From Colwellia sp. D2M02 (lineage in GTDB: Bacteria > Pseudomonadota > Gammaproteobacteria > Enterobacterales > Alteromonadaceae): 48,030 nucleotides of DNA. The position numbers were made by a program, and so were the translations under genes. The notes under the pieces are model-generated. The model was not told the origin of the DNA. It worked only from the letters and a program-made list of their open reading frames with translations, and made no database searches. The stretch's first letter is position 1, and each line of letters begins with the position of its first letter. The DNA lies in the NCBI RefSeq assembly GCF_018860755.1, contig NZ_JAHKPW010000076.1, forward strand, positions 1 through 48,030, read 5' to 3'. Positions 1 through 8,549 of the stretch are shown one piece after another.

Positions 1-13
1 AAACATTTGTTAA

Positions 14-36
14 GCCGAGATCAGGTTATTTAACCT
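14..36 (-). repeat. Dispersed palindromic repeat, copy A
   Basis: The core is the palindrome AGGTTATTTAACCT preceded by GCCGA. Read on the minus strand it continues as AACCTGATCTCGGCTTAA, which closely matches AACCTGAACTCGGTTTAA in the copy at 47939-47972. It lies just beyond the stop of the leftward oxygenase gene, a typical place for REP-like extragenic repeats. It could also act as an mRNA 3' end hairpin. The copy may be cut by the window edge. Confidence 0.5.
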
Positions 37-43
37 ATTACCG

Positions 44-730
44 CTAACTTGGTGGGTCAATATTATTAGCAATGCTATTATTTAAGCGGAACCACCCTGC
101 AATAGAGTAGCGATCACATTTAGCAGGTAATACTTCATGCGGAAATTCCTCACTTAAAAAAACGACCATAGTGCCAAAACTTGGCGTTACCTTAATAATA
201 TGATCATCAATAATCCCGCTGTTGATTTGCTTGTCATCATAAATCACTAGTTCTCCGCCATTATCGGCAAGCCAATGTTGATTCAGATAAACCACCACAG
301 ACAAAACACGGTTTCCTTCGCCGGTAAATGCATCTTTATGCTTTTTATAAAAATCACCTTTAGCATAATGCGCAAAATGACTTTCAAATGAGAATAACCC
401 CAAAAATAAGCGCCGATTTAAATACGCTTGCAATGATTGTGTCCATTTTATCCAAGCGCTCCCTGCAACAGAGTTTCCGGTAATCCAACATATCTCGTCA
501 GTGCGAACAAAGTCATTAATAATATGATCTTGTGCCCTGCCAATACCCGCTCGCTTAAACTGCTGTTCAGGTAATTCGGTGACCTGCTCTAATAATAGCT
601 GCGCTAAATGTTCAGGTAATGCATAAGGGCGAATACTATAACCTTTAGTACTAATATCATCTGAAATTGATTCAAAAAGCGAGGTATTGGTACTATCAGT
701 ATCGACCGTAAATTGGGGTTGAAGCAACAT
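44..730 (-). CDS. 2OG-Fe(II) oxygenase, prolyl 4-hydroxylase-like
   Basis: A cytosolic 228-residue member of the prolyl 4-hydroxylase (P4Hc/SM-20-like) group of iron and 2-oxoglutarate dioxygenases. These enzymes hydroxylate a protein or small substrate while decarboxylating 2-oxoglutarate. The jelly-roll core occupies about residues 110-220. The iron ligands are visible as H131 and D133 (in YKKHKDAF) and H198 (in EFPHEV). R207 in DRYSIAGWF is the expected 2-oxoglutarate-binding arginine. There is no signal peptide, and the N-terminal 100 residues have no motif I recognise. The ATG has only a weak ribosome site. The gene is last in a leftward series but 85 bases from its neighbour, so it may have its own promoter. 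The substrate cannot be read from the sequence. Confidence 0.85.
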   Translation of the reverse strand: MLLQPQFTVDTDSTNTSLFESISDDISTKGYSIRPYALPEHLAQLLLEQVTELPEQQFKRAGIGRAQDHIINDFVRTDEICWITGNSVAGSAWIKWTQSLQAYLNRRLFLGLFSFESHFAHYAKGDFYKKHKDAFTGEGNRVLSVVVYLNQHWLADNGGELVIYDDKQINSGIIDDHIIKVTPSFGTMVVFLSEEFPHEVLPAKCDRYSIAGWFRLNNSIANNIDPPS

Positions 731-814
731 GCTGTTGACTTAAAAAAGGGAAAGTGCGCCATAGTATCATTAGAATAAAAAACTGGTGAGTTTTAATGCG
801 TATCACCACAAGAA

Positions 815-1372
815 TTATTCAAATAAATGCAAAACATTTGCTAAATCAGACTTACCATTTACTATTTCATCAGGAGTTAACCCTGAAATTTCGTGTGGAA
901 ACACTAACCACTCGTCAGATTCGTGTAAGTAATAATCTGGGATTAGAGCCACTTTGTTGTTTTGTGGCTTAAACCAAGGGCATGCAATACGTAAGTCTTG
1001 CGGCATGTTTTTACGCATTTGTAGTTGTAACTGTGTAATAAGCGCTTGTACGCTCTGCCCAGAATCAAAAACATCGTCGACAATTAAAATACTGTCATCG
1101 GCGTTGGCTTGTTCCACAATATAATGCAGTCCATGCACCGTGATTTCTTTCTTTTGTTGATTAATACCTTGATAAGATGAAGTACGCACTGCTATATGAT
1201 CTGCACTGGCTTTTTTAAAGTCAAAATACTCTTGTACCGCAATACCTATAGGCGCACCACCACGCCAAATACCAATAATGAATTGTGGGCGAAAGCCATC
1301 TTGATATACTTTAGCCGCCAGCCGAAAAGAGTCTTCCATCAGTTGCTGCGCGCTAATAAATACTTTGTTCAT
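815..1372 (-). CDS. Phosphoribosyltransferase, hypoxanthine/guanine type
   Basis: A type I phosphoribosyltransferase that would transfer phosphoribosyl from PRPP to a purine base or analogue in salvage. The PRPP loop ILIVDDVFDSGQSV is intact near residue 100, and an IIGIWRGGAPIG segment near residue 33 provides the early pyrophosphate-side loop. The C-terminal YYLHESDEWLVFPHEI resembles the tail of xanthine/hypoxanthine-type enzymes. The frame is open ten codons further upstream. I chose the ATG at 1372 because GAGGAAA lies about nine bases before it and the extra residues do not fit the family. At 185 residues it has normal family length. It does not look like the main hpt or gpt gene, and base specificity is unknown. 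Confidence 0.8.
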   Translation of the reverse strand: MNKVFISAQQLMEDSFRLAAKVYQDGFRPQFIIGIWRGGAPIGIAVQEYFDFKKASADHIAVRTSSYQGINQQKKEITVHGLHYIVEQANADDSILIVDDVFDSGQSVQALITQLQLQMRKNMPQDLRIACPWFKPQNNKVALIPDYYLHESDEWLVFPHEISGLTPDEIVNGKSDLANVLHLFE

Positions 1373-1460
1373 TAATGGTATTTCCTCAGTGTAAATAACC
1401 AACCATAATAACTGACTAAGTAAACTATAAACAATTATTCATGCGTTTAGCTCAGGTAAA

Positions 1461-2171
1461 TTACTCTCTTACCCAGCTGTTTAATTTGGCGAGGGCTTTA
1501 AAGCCCATTTTTTCATATAAATGTAAACCCGCTTGGGAGGCTTGCAAACTCACATAATGGCAGCCATTATCTTGTGCTTGTTTAAGTAAATACGTCATTA
1601 GCTTTGCTGCTACGCCCATTTTTCTATAATTAGGTACGGTACCAAGTTGGTGAATACCTAAGGTATCACCGCTTTGGTAGCTAATCGCAGTTCCTGCAAT
1701 TTCGCCGTTAATGATATAAGCTAATACACTCGTATTAGTATCCTTTAGCAAGCCTTGTACAACATTAGCATCAATGTCATAGCCGAATGCTAAACCACAA
1801 GCCTCAGCCCAACATAAAGCACTATCATCTTTATTCAGCTTTTTAATAACTACGCCATTTTCTTCAACACCATCACTGTGGGTAGCTGAGTGTTCGCTGA
1901 CATTATTCATTTTTAAAGTCATCACCACTAAATGGCTTTTAAGCTTGAAATCTATTAAAGGTAAATCACTCTGATCAACAGTAGTAAAAACATTGCCTTG
2001 GTTACTATCCGTTAATAAAATTTCGGTAAGTGCTTTATTAGGTAAAGTAAAATCGGCTTGCCATTGTTTATAAGGCCAGCTTTGATGGCTGAAAATACCC
2101 TCTTTATGACTGGCATTTAATTGCTGCCAAAACTGATTTAGGTTAGCTAAATTACGATCTAGTTCCTTCAT
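1461..2171 (-). CDS. GNAT-family N-acetyltransferase
   Basis: The C-terminal half (about residues 105-236) is a GNAT fold that transfers an acetyl group from acetyl-CoA. Motif A is seen in LGTVPNYRKMGVAAKLM, with the R-x-x-G-x-A pyrophosphate-binding turn, followed by the family ending in LHLYEKMGFKALAKL. The first 100 residues form a less conserved domain that may be a second, degenerate GNAT-like half, as in two-domain acetyltransferases. A GGAAT ribosome site precedes the ATG. It lies 22 bases downstream of the YdcZ-type transporter gene and is likely in the same transcript. Possible substrates are an amine, an amino acid or an antibiotic-like compound; the sequence does not decide. Confidence 0.8.
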   Translation of the reverse strand: MKELDRNLANLNQFWQQLNASHKEGIFSHQSWPYKQWQADFTLPNKALTEILLTDSNQGNVFTTVDQSDLPLIDFKLKSHLVVMTLKMNNVSEHSATHSDGVEENGVVIKKLNKDDSALCWAEACGLAFGYDIDANVVQGLLKDTNTSVLAYIINGEIAGTAISYQSGDTLGIHQLGTVPNYRKMGVAAKLMTYLLKQAQDNGCHYVSLQASQAGLHLYEKMGFKALAKLNSWVRE

Positions 2172-2193
2172 AAATTTATTCCTTATTTATTAG

Positions 2194-2670
2194 TTATTCC
2201 TTGTTAATGAGCACAATAGCTATCACCAGCAATATTGTGCCTATCAGTTTATCTAATGACATTATTTTCACTGGGCTATCAAATAATCCAAAGTGACTGA
2301 TTAACATCGCCATTAGTATTTGTCCGGTCAGGGCATAACTCATCATATTGCCAACGCCCATTTTAGGGATTAAAAAATAAAAACTCCCGACGCCAATCAC
2401 ACTAAAAATAAAAGACAACCACAAATACCAAGGTACAGTACTCATATTCTTACTGAGCGATACCAACATAGTACTTTGGTCAGAGAAAATCTGCTTGCTC
2501 CCCCCTAAATAAAGTACCAATAGCGACACCAATAAAAAGCTACTCAAAAATGCATAACTTGTTGCGATTAAACTGTTATGTAGCAGTTTACCAAGCTGTG
2601 CATTCATTGCTGCTTGTATAGCAATACAAACACCTGCAGAAAAAGCTAGCCCAATGCAAATATTCATCAT
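2194..2670 (-). CDS. DMT-superfamily membrane protein, YdcZ (DUF606) type
   Basis: A 158-residue inner-membrane protein with about five hydrophobic helices. The start IGLAFSAGVCIAIQAAMNAQLG matches the YdcZ/DUF606 half-size branch of the drug/metabolite transporter superfamily, where an N-terminal small-residue helix is followed by an N-x-Q-L-G turn. Such proteins carry only five helices and probably work as dimers. Transported substrates are mostly unknown. The start lies two bases after the nitroreductase stop, so the two are almost certainly cotranslated. A second in-frame ATG follows immediately, and either may be used. Confidence 0.8.
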   Translation of the reverse strand: MMNICIGLAFSAGVCIAIQAAMNAQLGKLLHNSLIATSYAFLSSFLLVSLLVLYLGGSKQIFSDQSTMLVSLSKNMSTVPWYLWLSFIFSVIGVGSFYFLIPKMGVGNMMSYALTGQILMAMLISHFGLFDSPVKIMSLDKLIGTILLVIAIVLINKE

Positions 2671-2672
2671 TA

Positions 2673-3299
2673 TTACATGCTCATAACAAGTTGATCGCGC
2701 GTTAAACGGTGTTTAGGTCGTTGCGCGCTACTATCATCTGCGGCACGTATACCCACGGGACATAAAATAGCAGCACTTAACCCTTGTTCGTGTAACTTAA
2801 GAACTTGGTTAATACCTACGCTATCAAACCCAGTCATGGGGCAAGCATCAATTTCATTAGCAGCGGCATAAGTGAGTAAGGTGCCTAAAGCGATATAACA
2901 TTGTTGTTCAGCCCATTGGCTTTGTTGCAGTGCTGTTCGGCTTAATAAATCATGCTCAATTTGAGTTTGATACTGCTGTAATACGCTCACAGGTTTATTC
3001 TGCGTCAGCGCTAACTGCGCAATAAAGTGACGAATATTAGCTGTCGTCACTTCAGTCTGATGAGCAAATACTAATAAATGCGAACAGTTTACGACTTTAT
3101 TTTGGCCATAACTATGGGTTAAACAAGCCTGCTTAACCTCGTCGCGCGTAATAACAATAAGTTTATATGGCTGAATTCCGTATGAAGCTGGGGCTAAACG
3201 AACACTTTCAATTAAACCAGAAAGCTGCGTTTGTGATAGGGTTTGTGGCGAAAATTCGTTTACGGCATAACGCCAATTAAGGGCATTGATTAATGACAT
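2673..3299 (-). CDS. NAD(P)H-dependent FMN nitroreductase
   Basis: A 208-residue member of the oxygen-insensitive nitroreductase family (NfsB/YdgI-like). These are FMN dimers that reduce nitroaromatics, quinones or flavins with NAD(P)H. Family marks are the N-terminal LNWRYAVNEFSPQTLS with the FMN-phosphate-binding arginine, SVRLAPASYGIQPYKLIVI around residue 35, and the C-terminal segment ACPMTGFDSVGIN. The C-terminal arginine-rich PKHRLTRDQLV also fits. It sits downstream of a Crp-like regulator read in the same direction and two bases upstream of the YdcZ-type gene. This suggests a small detoxification or efflux operon. Confidence 0.88.
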   Translation of the reverse strand: MSLINALNWRYAVNEFSPQTLSQTQLSGLIESVRLAPASYGIQPYKLIVITRDEVKQACLTHSYGQNKVVNCSHLLVFAHQTEVTTANIRHFIAQLALTQNKPVSVLQQYQTQIEHDLLSRTALQQSQWAEQQCYIALGTLLTYAAANEIDACPMTGFDSVGINQVLKLHEQGLSAAILCPVGIRAADDSSAQRPKHRLTRDQLVMSM

Positions 3300-3401
3300 A
3301 GTATATCTCCAAGTGACTATGTCTGTAGTTTACGAAAGTTAAAATACTGATGCCTTTACATATGTTGATATAAGCTAAAACAAGCAATTTATTTCAAATG
3401 G

Positions 3402-3420
3402 TTAACCTGAACTCAGGTTA
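3402..3420. repeat. Palindromic repeat, copy B, over the crp-like stop codon
   Basis: TTAACCTGAACTCAGGTTA has two perfect 7-base arms (AACCTGA and TCAGGTT) around a 2-base centre. AACCTGAACT-CGGTT is nearly the same in the copy at 47957-47971. The TGA stop of the Crp-like gene (3415-3413, minus strand) lies inside the right arm. The element may be a REP-like repeat or a protein-binding site upstream of the nitroreductase promoter, 103-121 bases before its ATG. Confidence 0.5.
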
Positions 3421-4012
3421 GTGATGCTGTAGATAGGCTTTTTTTAATTCGACTTAGTTGAGTGGCTGTTATACCTAAATAGCTAGCAATATGGTATTGA
3501 GGTAAACGTGGTAATAAGGTGTGATAGTTAGCTAAAAACTTGAGGTAACGCGCTTTGGCTTCGTATTGTAAGTAACTTATTTCTTTAGGCTCTTTTTCTA
3601 ATAGCCAGTGCTTTTCAAGATAGTGAATATGAAAAGCCATTAAGTCCGAGTCATTAAATAGCGCAGCTCTGAATTGTTGATGGTTAATTTCAACCACCTG
3701 ACAACGCTCCACGGCTTCAATCGCAATTGTAGTTGGCTCACCGTTAAGTAAAGCACTCATACAGCCAGGGAAACGGCCTTCTGCAAAGAAATTTTTATTA
3801 TATTCATGGCCGTCGTCATCAATAACGTAAGCGCGCATTAAACCTTGGTGAATAAACATAAAGCTTTTTGGGCGTTCACCTAGGCTATATAATACTTCCC
3901 CTTTGGCTATTTCTTTTATTGAACAACACGCCAAGTAAGCCTGCCACGCTTTATCTGATAAAGCGTAGTACTGGTTAAGGGTTGTTTGTAAATGCTGATA
4001 TGCTGATGACAT
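3413..4012 (-). CDS. Crp/Fnr-family transcriptional regulator
   Basis: A 199-residue regulator with an N-terminal cyclic-nucleotide-binding-type beta barrel (about residues 20-135). It contains the typical EVLYSLGERPKSFMFIHQGLMRAYVIDDDGHEY run and the turn GCMSALLNGEPTTIAIEAVE. The C-terminal winged helix has HIASYLGITATQLSRIKK as its DNA-reading helix. The barrel lacks the canonical cAMP phosphate-binding R-S pair, and there is no cysteine set for an Fe-S cluster, so the ligand is unknown. The gene lies 113 bases upstream of the nitroreductase and reads in the same direction; it may control that gene. It starts only 30 bases after the end of the hybrid sensor kinase gene. Confidence 0.85.
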   Translation of the reverse strand: MSSAYQHLQTTLNQYYALSDKAWQAYLACCSIKEIAKGEVLYSLGERPKSFMFIHQGLMRAYVIDDDGHEYNKNFFAEGRFPGCMSALLNGEPTTIAIEAVERCQVVEINHQQFRAALFNDSDLMAFHIHYLEKHWLLEKEPKEISYLQYEAKARYLKFLANYHTLLPRLPQYHIASYLGITATQLSRIKKSLSTASLT

Positions 4013-4041
4013 AACTAATTTATCGCGAATTAAATAAATAA

Positions 4042-7000
4042 CTAACCTTCAACAATAGTAATAAGTTTTTGATATTCAATATCTAACTCATTAATAAGTT
4101 GCTGACAATGCAATAAATCACTTTGTTTCGTTGCACTTTCAATATCACGTAAAATAACTTGTAATTTGGTCGCACCAATATTACCTGCCACCCCTTTAAG
4201 TTCATGACTAAGCTCTTTAATAGAAGCAAGATCATGTTCCTCAATATTCTTCCTTAATGTGGATAGCATCTCTGGAGTATCTTCAATAAACATATCGAGC
4301 AAGCTAGTATAAAGCGCTTCATCGCCAAGCAGGCGCTCTAACGCATCGGCTTTATCTAGAGATAAGGGAGTATCTACTGCGCCTACAGCATTATTATTTT
4401 TATTTATTTGACTGTTTTGCTGAGCAAGAGTATCGGGGTCAATAAAATCGTTTAAGATAGAGTACAGGCGATTACTCTCAATAGGTTTTGTTAAATATTC
4501 ACTCATACCTAGCGCTAAACATTTTTCACGCTCCCCTGACATAGCATTAGCGGTGAGCGCAATAATAGGCGTAGTAATATAAGAATCACCTGCTTCACCA
4601 GCTCTAATGCGACTCGTTGCCTCATAACCATCCATAATTGGCATTTGACAGTCCATCAACACCGCAGAAATAAACACACCGTCTTGTGCGGCAATAATCA
4701 GTTTCTCAAGTGCCTCAACGCCAGAATTAGCAACAATAACCTTAGCATTTACCGCCGCAAGTAAATGGCTGGCAATTTTAACGTTAATATAATTATCATC
4801 AACAACCAAGTATGTTTTATGAGCTAAGTTAGGGTAATCAATATTTTCATTAAGGGGCTGCTCTGGCTTGAACATATCTAACAAAGCAGTATCACTAGAA
4901 AATAGTCGTAAAACGGAGAGTAATTTTGTTGGGCGGTTCAAAAAAGCCAGAGAGTGCTTGATATGACCATGATTTTCTAAATGTCGAGAAAGCAAAATAG
5001 TGTTAGCGAGTGTTTTTTCATCCTCTTTAATATGTTGATATTGAGCATGATGACAATCAACAATTAAATATTGTGCTTGCTCATTCACAATAGTCCCACC
5101 AAGTAAACGGACAACATTAGCCCACTTTTTCTCTAAAAATGGGCTACATAAAAATAACTGAAATGATTCTCCGTTTAAAACACCAACATTATTAATTAGC
5201 TGCGCATTAACCATTTCACAATCGATATAAAAAGAAAAAGTACTTCCTTTTCCTTTCTCTGATACTACAGAAATATCACCGTCCATTAATTCACATAACT
5301 GCTTGCTAATAGATAACCCTAATCCCGTACCGCCAAATTCTGAGGCAATAGTGTTATTTTCTTGTGCAAAAGATTGAAAGAGTTTCTGCTGATTCTCTTT
5401 AGCGATACCAATACCAGAATCTATTATCTCGACCTCTAACCTCACTTTATTAGCAACTAAAGAAGTACGCGCGGCAACATAAACACCACCATGCAAAGTA
5501 AACTTCAAGGCATTACCAATTAAATTATTTAGTATTTGTATCAGTCGACCAGCATCTGTATTTAAGTGGCTATATTGTACTGCGGTTATATCGACATCTA
5601 AATCAATTCCTTTACTCACCGCTTGGGGTGAAAGTGCAATAACGCTATCTTCAATTAAGTTGATGACATTGCATTCGTCTTCGGTAATTTCTAGCTTGCC
5701 TGCTTCTATTTTTGACAGGTCCAAAACATCATTAATTAACACCGCGAGTGAATTAGCACTTGAGTCCATCATTGTTAATAACGAACCAACATGCTCTGAG
5801 TGCGGCTCTTGTGAAATTAAATCTAATGAACCTAAAATACCATTTAATGGAGTTCTCATTTCATGGCTAATTGTTGAAACAAATTTGCTTTTAATATTAG
5901 AGGCATTAATAGCATTTTTACGCTCTTTTTCTAATTCCGCAGTACGTTCTGTTATTTGTTCTTCTAAAGAAGCATTAATATCTTTAATCTCTTGTTCGTA
6001 TTTAAGTTGTTCTGAAATATCCTGAATAAATAAAGCAGTGCCTATAGTTTGATTATTCTCATCGACTATTTGAGAAAATTTAACACGCAGTACATCCTTA
6101 TTATTTGACGCTTTAATAGTAAAATGATGATTGTCACTTTCAATTAAAGCTGGAAATGCCAACGACTCCTTAAACTCCTCAATAAAATCAATCACGTCTG
6201 TTAGAGGTAAACCTATTTTAGATCGGTTTAACTCAGGAAAAAAATCAGCCGCGGCCGTATTATAACTTTCAATTTCATATTTTTTATTAATAGCAATAAT
6301 GCCATCTGATGCACCATGAATAATCGCAGCAAATTCGGTACGGGTTTTCTTTAACTGTGCAGCGCTTTTAATATAAAACAGTAAAATTAGGGTAATAATG
6401 ATAAAAATAACAAAAATGATAGAAAAGTATCCCAAGTTGGCTAAGCGCTTTTCCAATAATAATTCGTCAAAATCACTCTCACTAATTGAATTGATAAAAG
6501 TAAATTGCGTAGCACCACCACTGCTAATAGGAGCAAATCGTAGATCTCTAAACAGTGAAATAAATCTATTTTGTCCATTCTCATAGTAAATTAGTTTAAG
6601 GGGATATTGATGCCAAGGCTCACTCTTAAACAACCGCTCCCAAGACAGCTCTGGTGCTAAGTCTTTAGTAAATATATAACGCTCGTCAGTATGCTCAATA
6701 ATGTTGCCATCTTGATCTAACATAGAAAAATTGGCTTTCGCAGCACCACTAATACTTTGTAACTCTTTCAACAAGTCTGCAACCAATACATTGGTAATGA
6801 CGAAAGCATACAAATCATTATCATCATTATAAACAGGTACCGCAAAACGAATAGTAGGTTTAATCGGGTATTCTATAACACCATTTTCACGGTTAAGGTT
6901 AAGCTCTGATGTGTAAATACTTCGCTCGGCTAACTTAATAGTTTCTTTAAAGTATTCAGTGGACCCTTTATTTTGTAGTTTAGCTTGAGGAATACGTTTT

Positions 7001-7431
7001 ATATTTTGACCTATTTTATCAACGCGTACTAATTCAAAGCCAGTTTTGGCGTCAATTAGCCTCACTTGCGAAATTGCAGGGTAATTACTCACTAACGATG
7101 TAAATATAATGGACAACCTTGTCGCCCAAATATCAGTTTTAGTACCATCAACAGGATCAATGCCATTATTTCGCTGTGCACGGCTTATTCCTTGTATAGG
7201 AGGTGTATCTAACAGAAAAGATAAATGGAGGTGTTGGGTATTTATGAAGTCATCAAAAACGTTTTTTTGCTCTCGAAAAGTGTCACTTAATTGATTAGCT
7301 ATCGATTTTTCCAAAGTGCTAATTAGCTTATTATCCTGAACCTTTAAAATTATTCCTACCGCAACTGCGAAAATAATAACCAATAATGGTATTAATAACT
7401 TACTCGTATTTTCAGGAGTTTTTATATTCAT
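4042..7431 (-). CDS. Hybrid sensor histidine kinase (dCache-PAS-HK-REC-Hpt)
   Basis: An 1129-residue inner-membrane phosphorelay kinase. Domain order: membrane helix at about 13-30, a long periplasmic double-Cache-like sensor to about 330, second helix about 333-353, a PAS domain about 365-480, and a coiled coil. Next come HisKA with the phospho-acceptor H523 in STISHEMRTPLNG and HATPase_c with NLIGNALKFT and GGTGLGLSIS. A degenerate receiver-like segment follows at about 745-850, then a complete receiver with D927 in VLMDCQMPIMDG, and a C-terminal Hpt domain with H1076 in LSHELKGVAGNIGA. All relay residues are present, so phosphate can pass H523-D927-H1076 to a response regulator. None is encoded next to it. 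GGGAAAG precedes the ATG. The divergent periplasmic binding protein at 7735 could share its signal, which is a guess. Confidence 0.92.
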   Translation of the reverse strand: MNIKTPENTSKLLIPLLVIIFAVAVGIILKVQDNKLISTLEKSIANQLSDTFREQKNVFDDFINTQHLHLSFLLDTPPIQGISRAQRNNGIDPVDGTKTDIWATRLSIIFTSLVSNYPAISQVRLIDAKTGFELVRVDKIGQNIKRIPQAKLQNKGSTEYFKETIKLAERSIYTSELNLNRENGVIEYPIKPTIRFAVPVYNDDNDLYAFVITNVLVADLLKELQSISGAAKANFSMLDQDGNIIEHTDERYIFTKDLAPELSWERLFKSEPWHQYPLKLIYYENGQNRFISLFRDLRFAPISSGGATQFTFINSISESDFDELLLEKRLANLGYFSIIFVIFIIITLILLFYIKSAAQLKKTRTEFAAIIHGASDGIIAINKKYEIESYNTAAADFFPELNRSKIGLPLTDVIDFIEEFKESLAFPALIESDNHHFTIKASNNKDVLRVKFSQIVDENNQTIGTALFIQDISEQLKYEQEIKDINASLEEQITERTAELEKERKNAINASNIKSKFVSTISHEMRTPLNGILGSLDLISQEPHSEHVGSLLTMMDSSANSLAVLINDVLDLSKIEAGKLEITEDECNVINLIEDSVIALSPQAVSKGIDLDVDITAVQYSHLNTDAGRLIQILNNLIGNALKFTLHGGVYVAARTSLVANKVRLEVEIIDSGIGIAKENQQKLFQSFAQENNTIASEFGGTGLGLSISKQLCELMDGDISVVSEKGKGSTFSFYIDCEMVNAQLINNVGVLNGESFQLFLCSPFLEKKWANVVRLLGGTIVNEQAQYLIVDCHHAQYQHIKEDEKTLANTILLSRHLENHGHIKHSLAFLNRPTKLLSVLRLFSSDTALLDMFKPEQPLNENIDYPNLAHKTYLVVDDNYINVKIASHLLAAVNAKVIVANSGVEALEKLIIAAQDGVFISAVLMDCQMPIMDGYEATSRIRAGEAGDSYITTPIIALTANAMSGEREKCLALGMSEYLTKPIESNRLYSILNDFIDPDTLAQQNSQINKNNNAVGAVDTPLSLDKADALERLLGDEALYTSLLDMFIEDTPEMLSTLRKNIEEHDLASIKELSHELKGVAGNIGATKLQVILRDIESATKQSDLLHCQQLINELDIEYQKLITIVEG

Positions 7432-7734
7432 TCTTTCCCTTGTAAGTAATTTATAGGTACTGACTCTCTACTTTGCTTACTTTAGCACTATACATAATTG
7501 ATACCTTTATGAAGTATTAACTATAACCTCAAATGCATGATTTGCTAACTAAAGTAAGGCATTAATTAATGCGATATCGCATACCTTTAGCAAAACACTA
7601 CTTTCGAACTTTCCAAAAACACTAGCTGTTTGTTTTTGATAGCATTAGTTAATTAAAATATTCAACACACCATTACTTTATTCGACTATAGTTATTTCAT
7701 GTTTTATTTTTATTAAAATAACTACTGTATATCT
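7432..7734. other. Intergenic control region between sensor kinase and binding protein
   Basis: A 303-base divergent spacer, very AT-rich. It holds a perfect 14-base palindrome ATGCGATATCGCAT (7569-7582), a candidate operator, and a short inverted repeat AGTTATTT/AAATAACT (7690-7697 and 7716-7723) just before the rightward gene. Both genes must have promoters here, but no hexamer pair stands out clearly. I see no coding sequence. Confidence 0.4.
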
Positions 7735-8499
7735 ATGCGATTACATTTATTTATATTAGCTATTAGTTTGTTAAGTTCCTTTTCGTGTCTAGCAGGTAAA
7801 AAGATTACTATTGCCTGTGGAGATGCGCTTGCTCCTTGGGTAATGCCCGAAAAAAATAATGGGATCATTTTTTCTCTCATACAAGAAGCATTAGCACCTG
7901 CTGGCTATGAGCTGGAAATGCTTTATTACCCTTATGCTCGACGAATAAAATCTTACCAATTTGAGGATGTTGATGCCGTATGCGATATTAATGAAAAGAC
8001 ATTAGCCATAGAAAAGCTTGAGGGTTTCTTGTCTGATGAAGCTTACGCCTACGAAAACTTTGCTTATGCGCTCAAAAAAAATCACTTTCAATTCTCTCAC
8101 CTTAACGACTTAGTGTCACATTCAGTGATGTCTTGGCAAGGAGCTGTAGAACATTTGGGGGGGGCTTATGCTGAAATGGCTAAGAAAAACCCTTTATATA
8201 GGGAAAACAATAGTCAAGAATTACAAGTAGAGCTATTGTTTTTGGAGCGTTTTGAAGTAATACAAATAGATCAGCACATTTTTGATTATTACCGCCTTAA
8301 AGTTGCAAGCGAAAGTAATATAGATACCTCTAAGCTAGTCGATAAATTCCCACTCTTTGGTAAAAGCCCTAATGGTATTTTATTTCGTGAAGAGCATATT
8401 AAAGACTTGTTCAATAAAGGCTTAAAAGCACTGAAACAAAGTGGCCGTTATGACAAAATATTTGATTTGTACTCCTCCAACAACTTCCCTGATATGTAA
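7735..8499 (+). CDS. Periplasmic solute-binding protein, family 3-like
   Basis: A 254-residue exported protein of the bacterial extracellular solute-binding family 3 type (transporter substrate-binding domain). A signal peptide covers about residues 1-20 (hydrophobic core LFILAISLLSSF). The mature protein begins KKITIACGDALAPWVMPE, the usual first strand and ligand loop, and continues with FSLIQEALAPAGYELEMLYYPYARRI. The end, ALKQSGRYDKIFDLY, matches the family. No ABC permease or ATPase lies nearby, so it may be an orphan binding protein, possibly feeding a signal to the divergent Cache-domain kinase. No good ribosome site precedes the ATG. A cysteine lies in the signal region, but the lipobox is not canonical. 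Confidence 0.75.
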   Translation: MRLHLFILAISLLSSFSCLAGKKITIACGDALAPWVMPEKNNGIIFSLIQEALAPAGYELEMLYYPYARRIKSYQFEDVDAVCDINEKTLAIEKLEGFLSDEAYAYENFAYALKKNHFQFSHLNDLVSHSVMSWQGAVEHLGGAYAEMAKKNPLYRENNSQELQVELLFLERFEVIQIDQHIFDYYRLKVASESNIDTSKLVDKFPLFGKSPNGILFREEHIKDLFNKGLKALKQSGRYDKIFDLYSSNNFPDM

Positions 8500-8549
8500 T
8501 ATCAAAACCTGAACAGTCTAAACATTAAATAATTGTGTAGTAACAATAA

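Noticed and set aside
5660-6025. Plus-strand open frame of 121 codons within the hybrid sensor kinase gene
   Set aside because: It lies opposite the HisKA/ATPase coding region, its translation has no recognisable domain, and it has no ribosome site. It is a shadow of the real gene.
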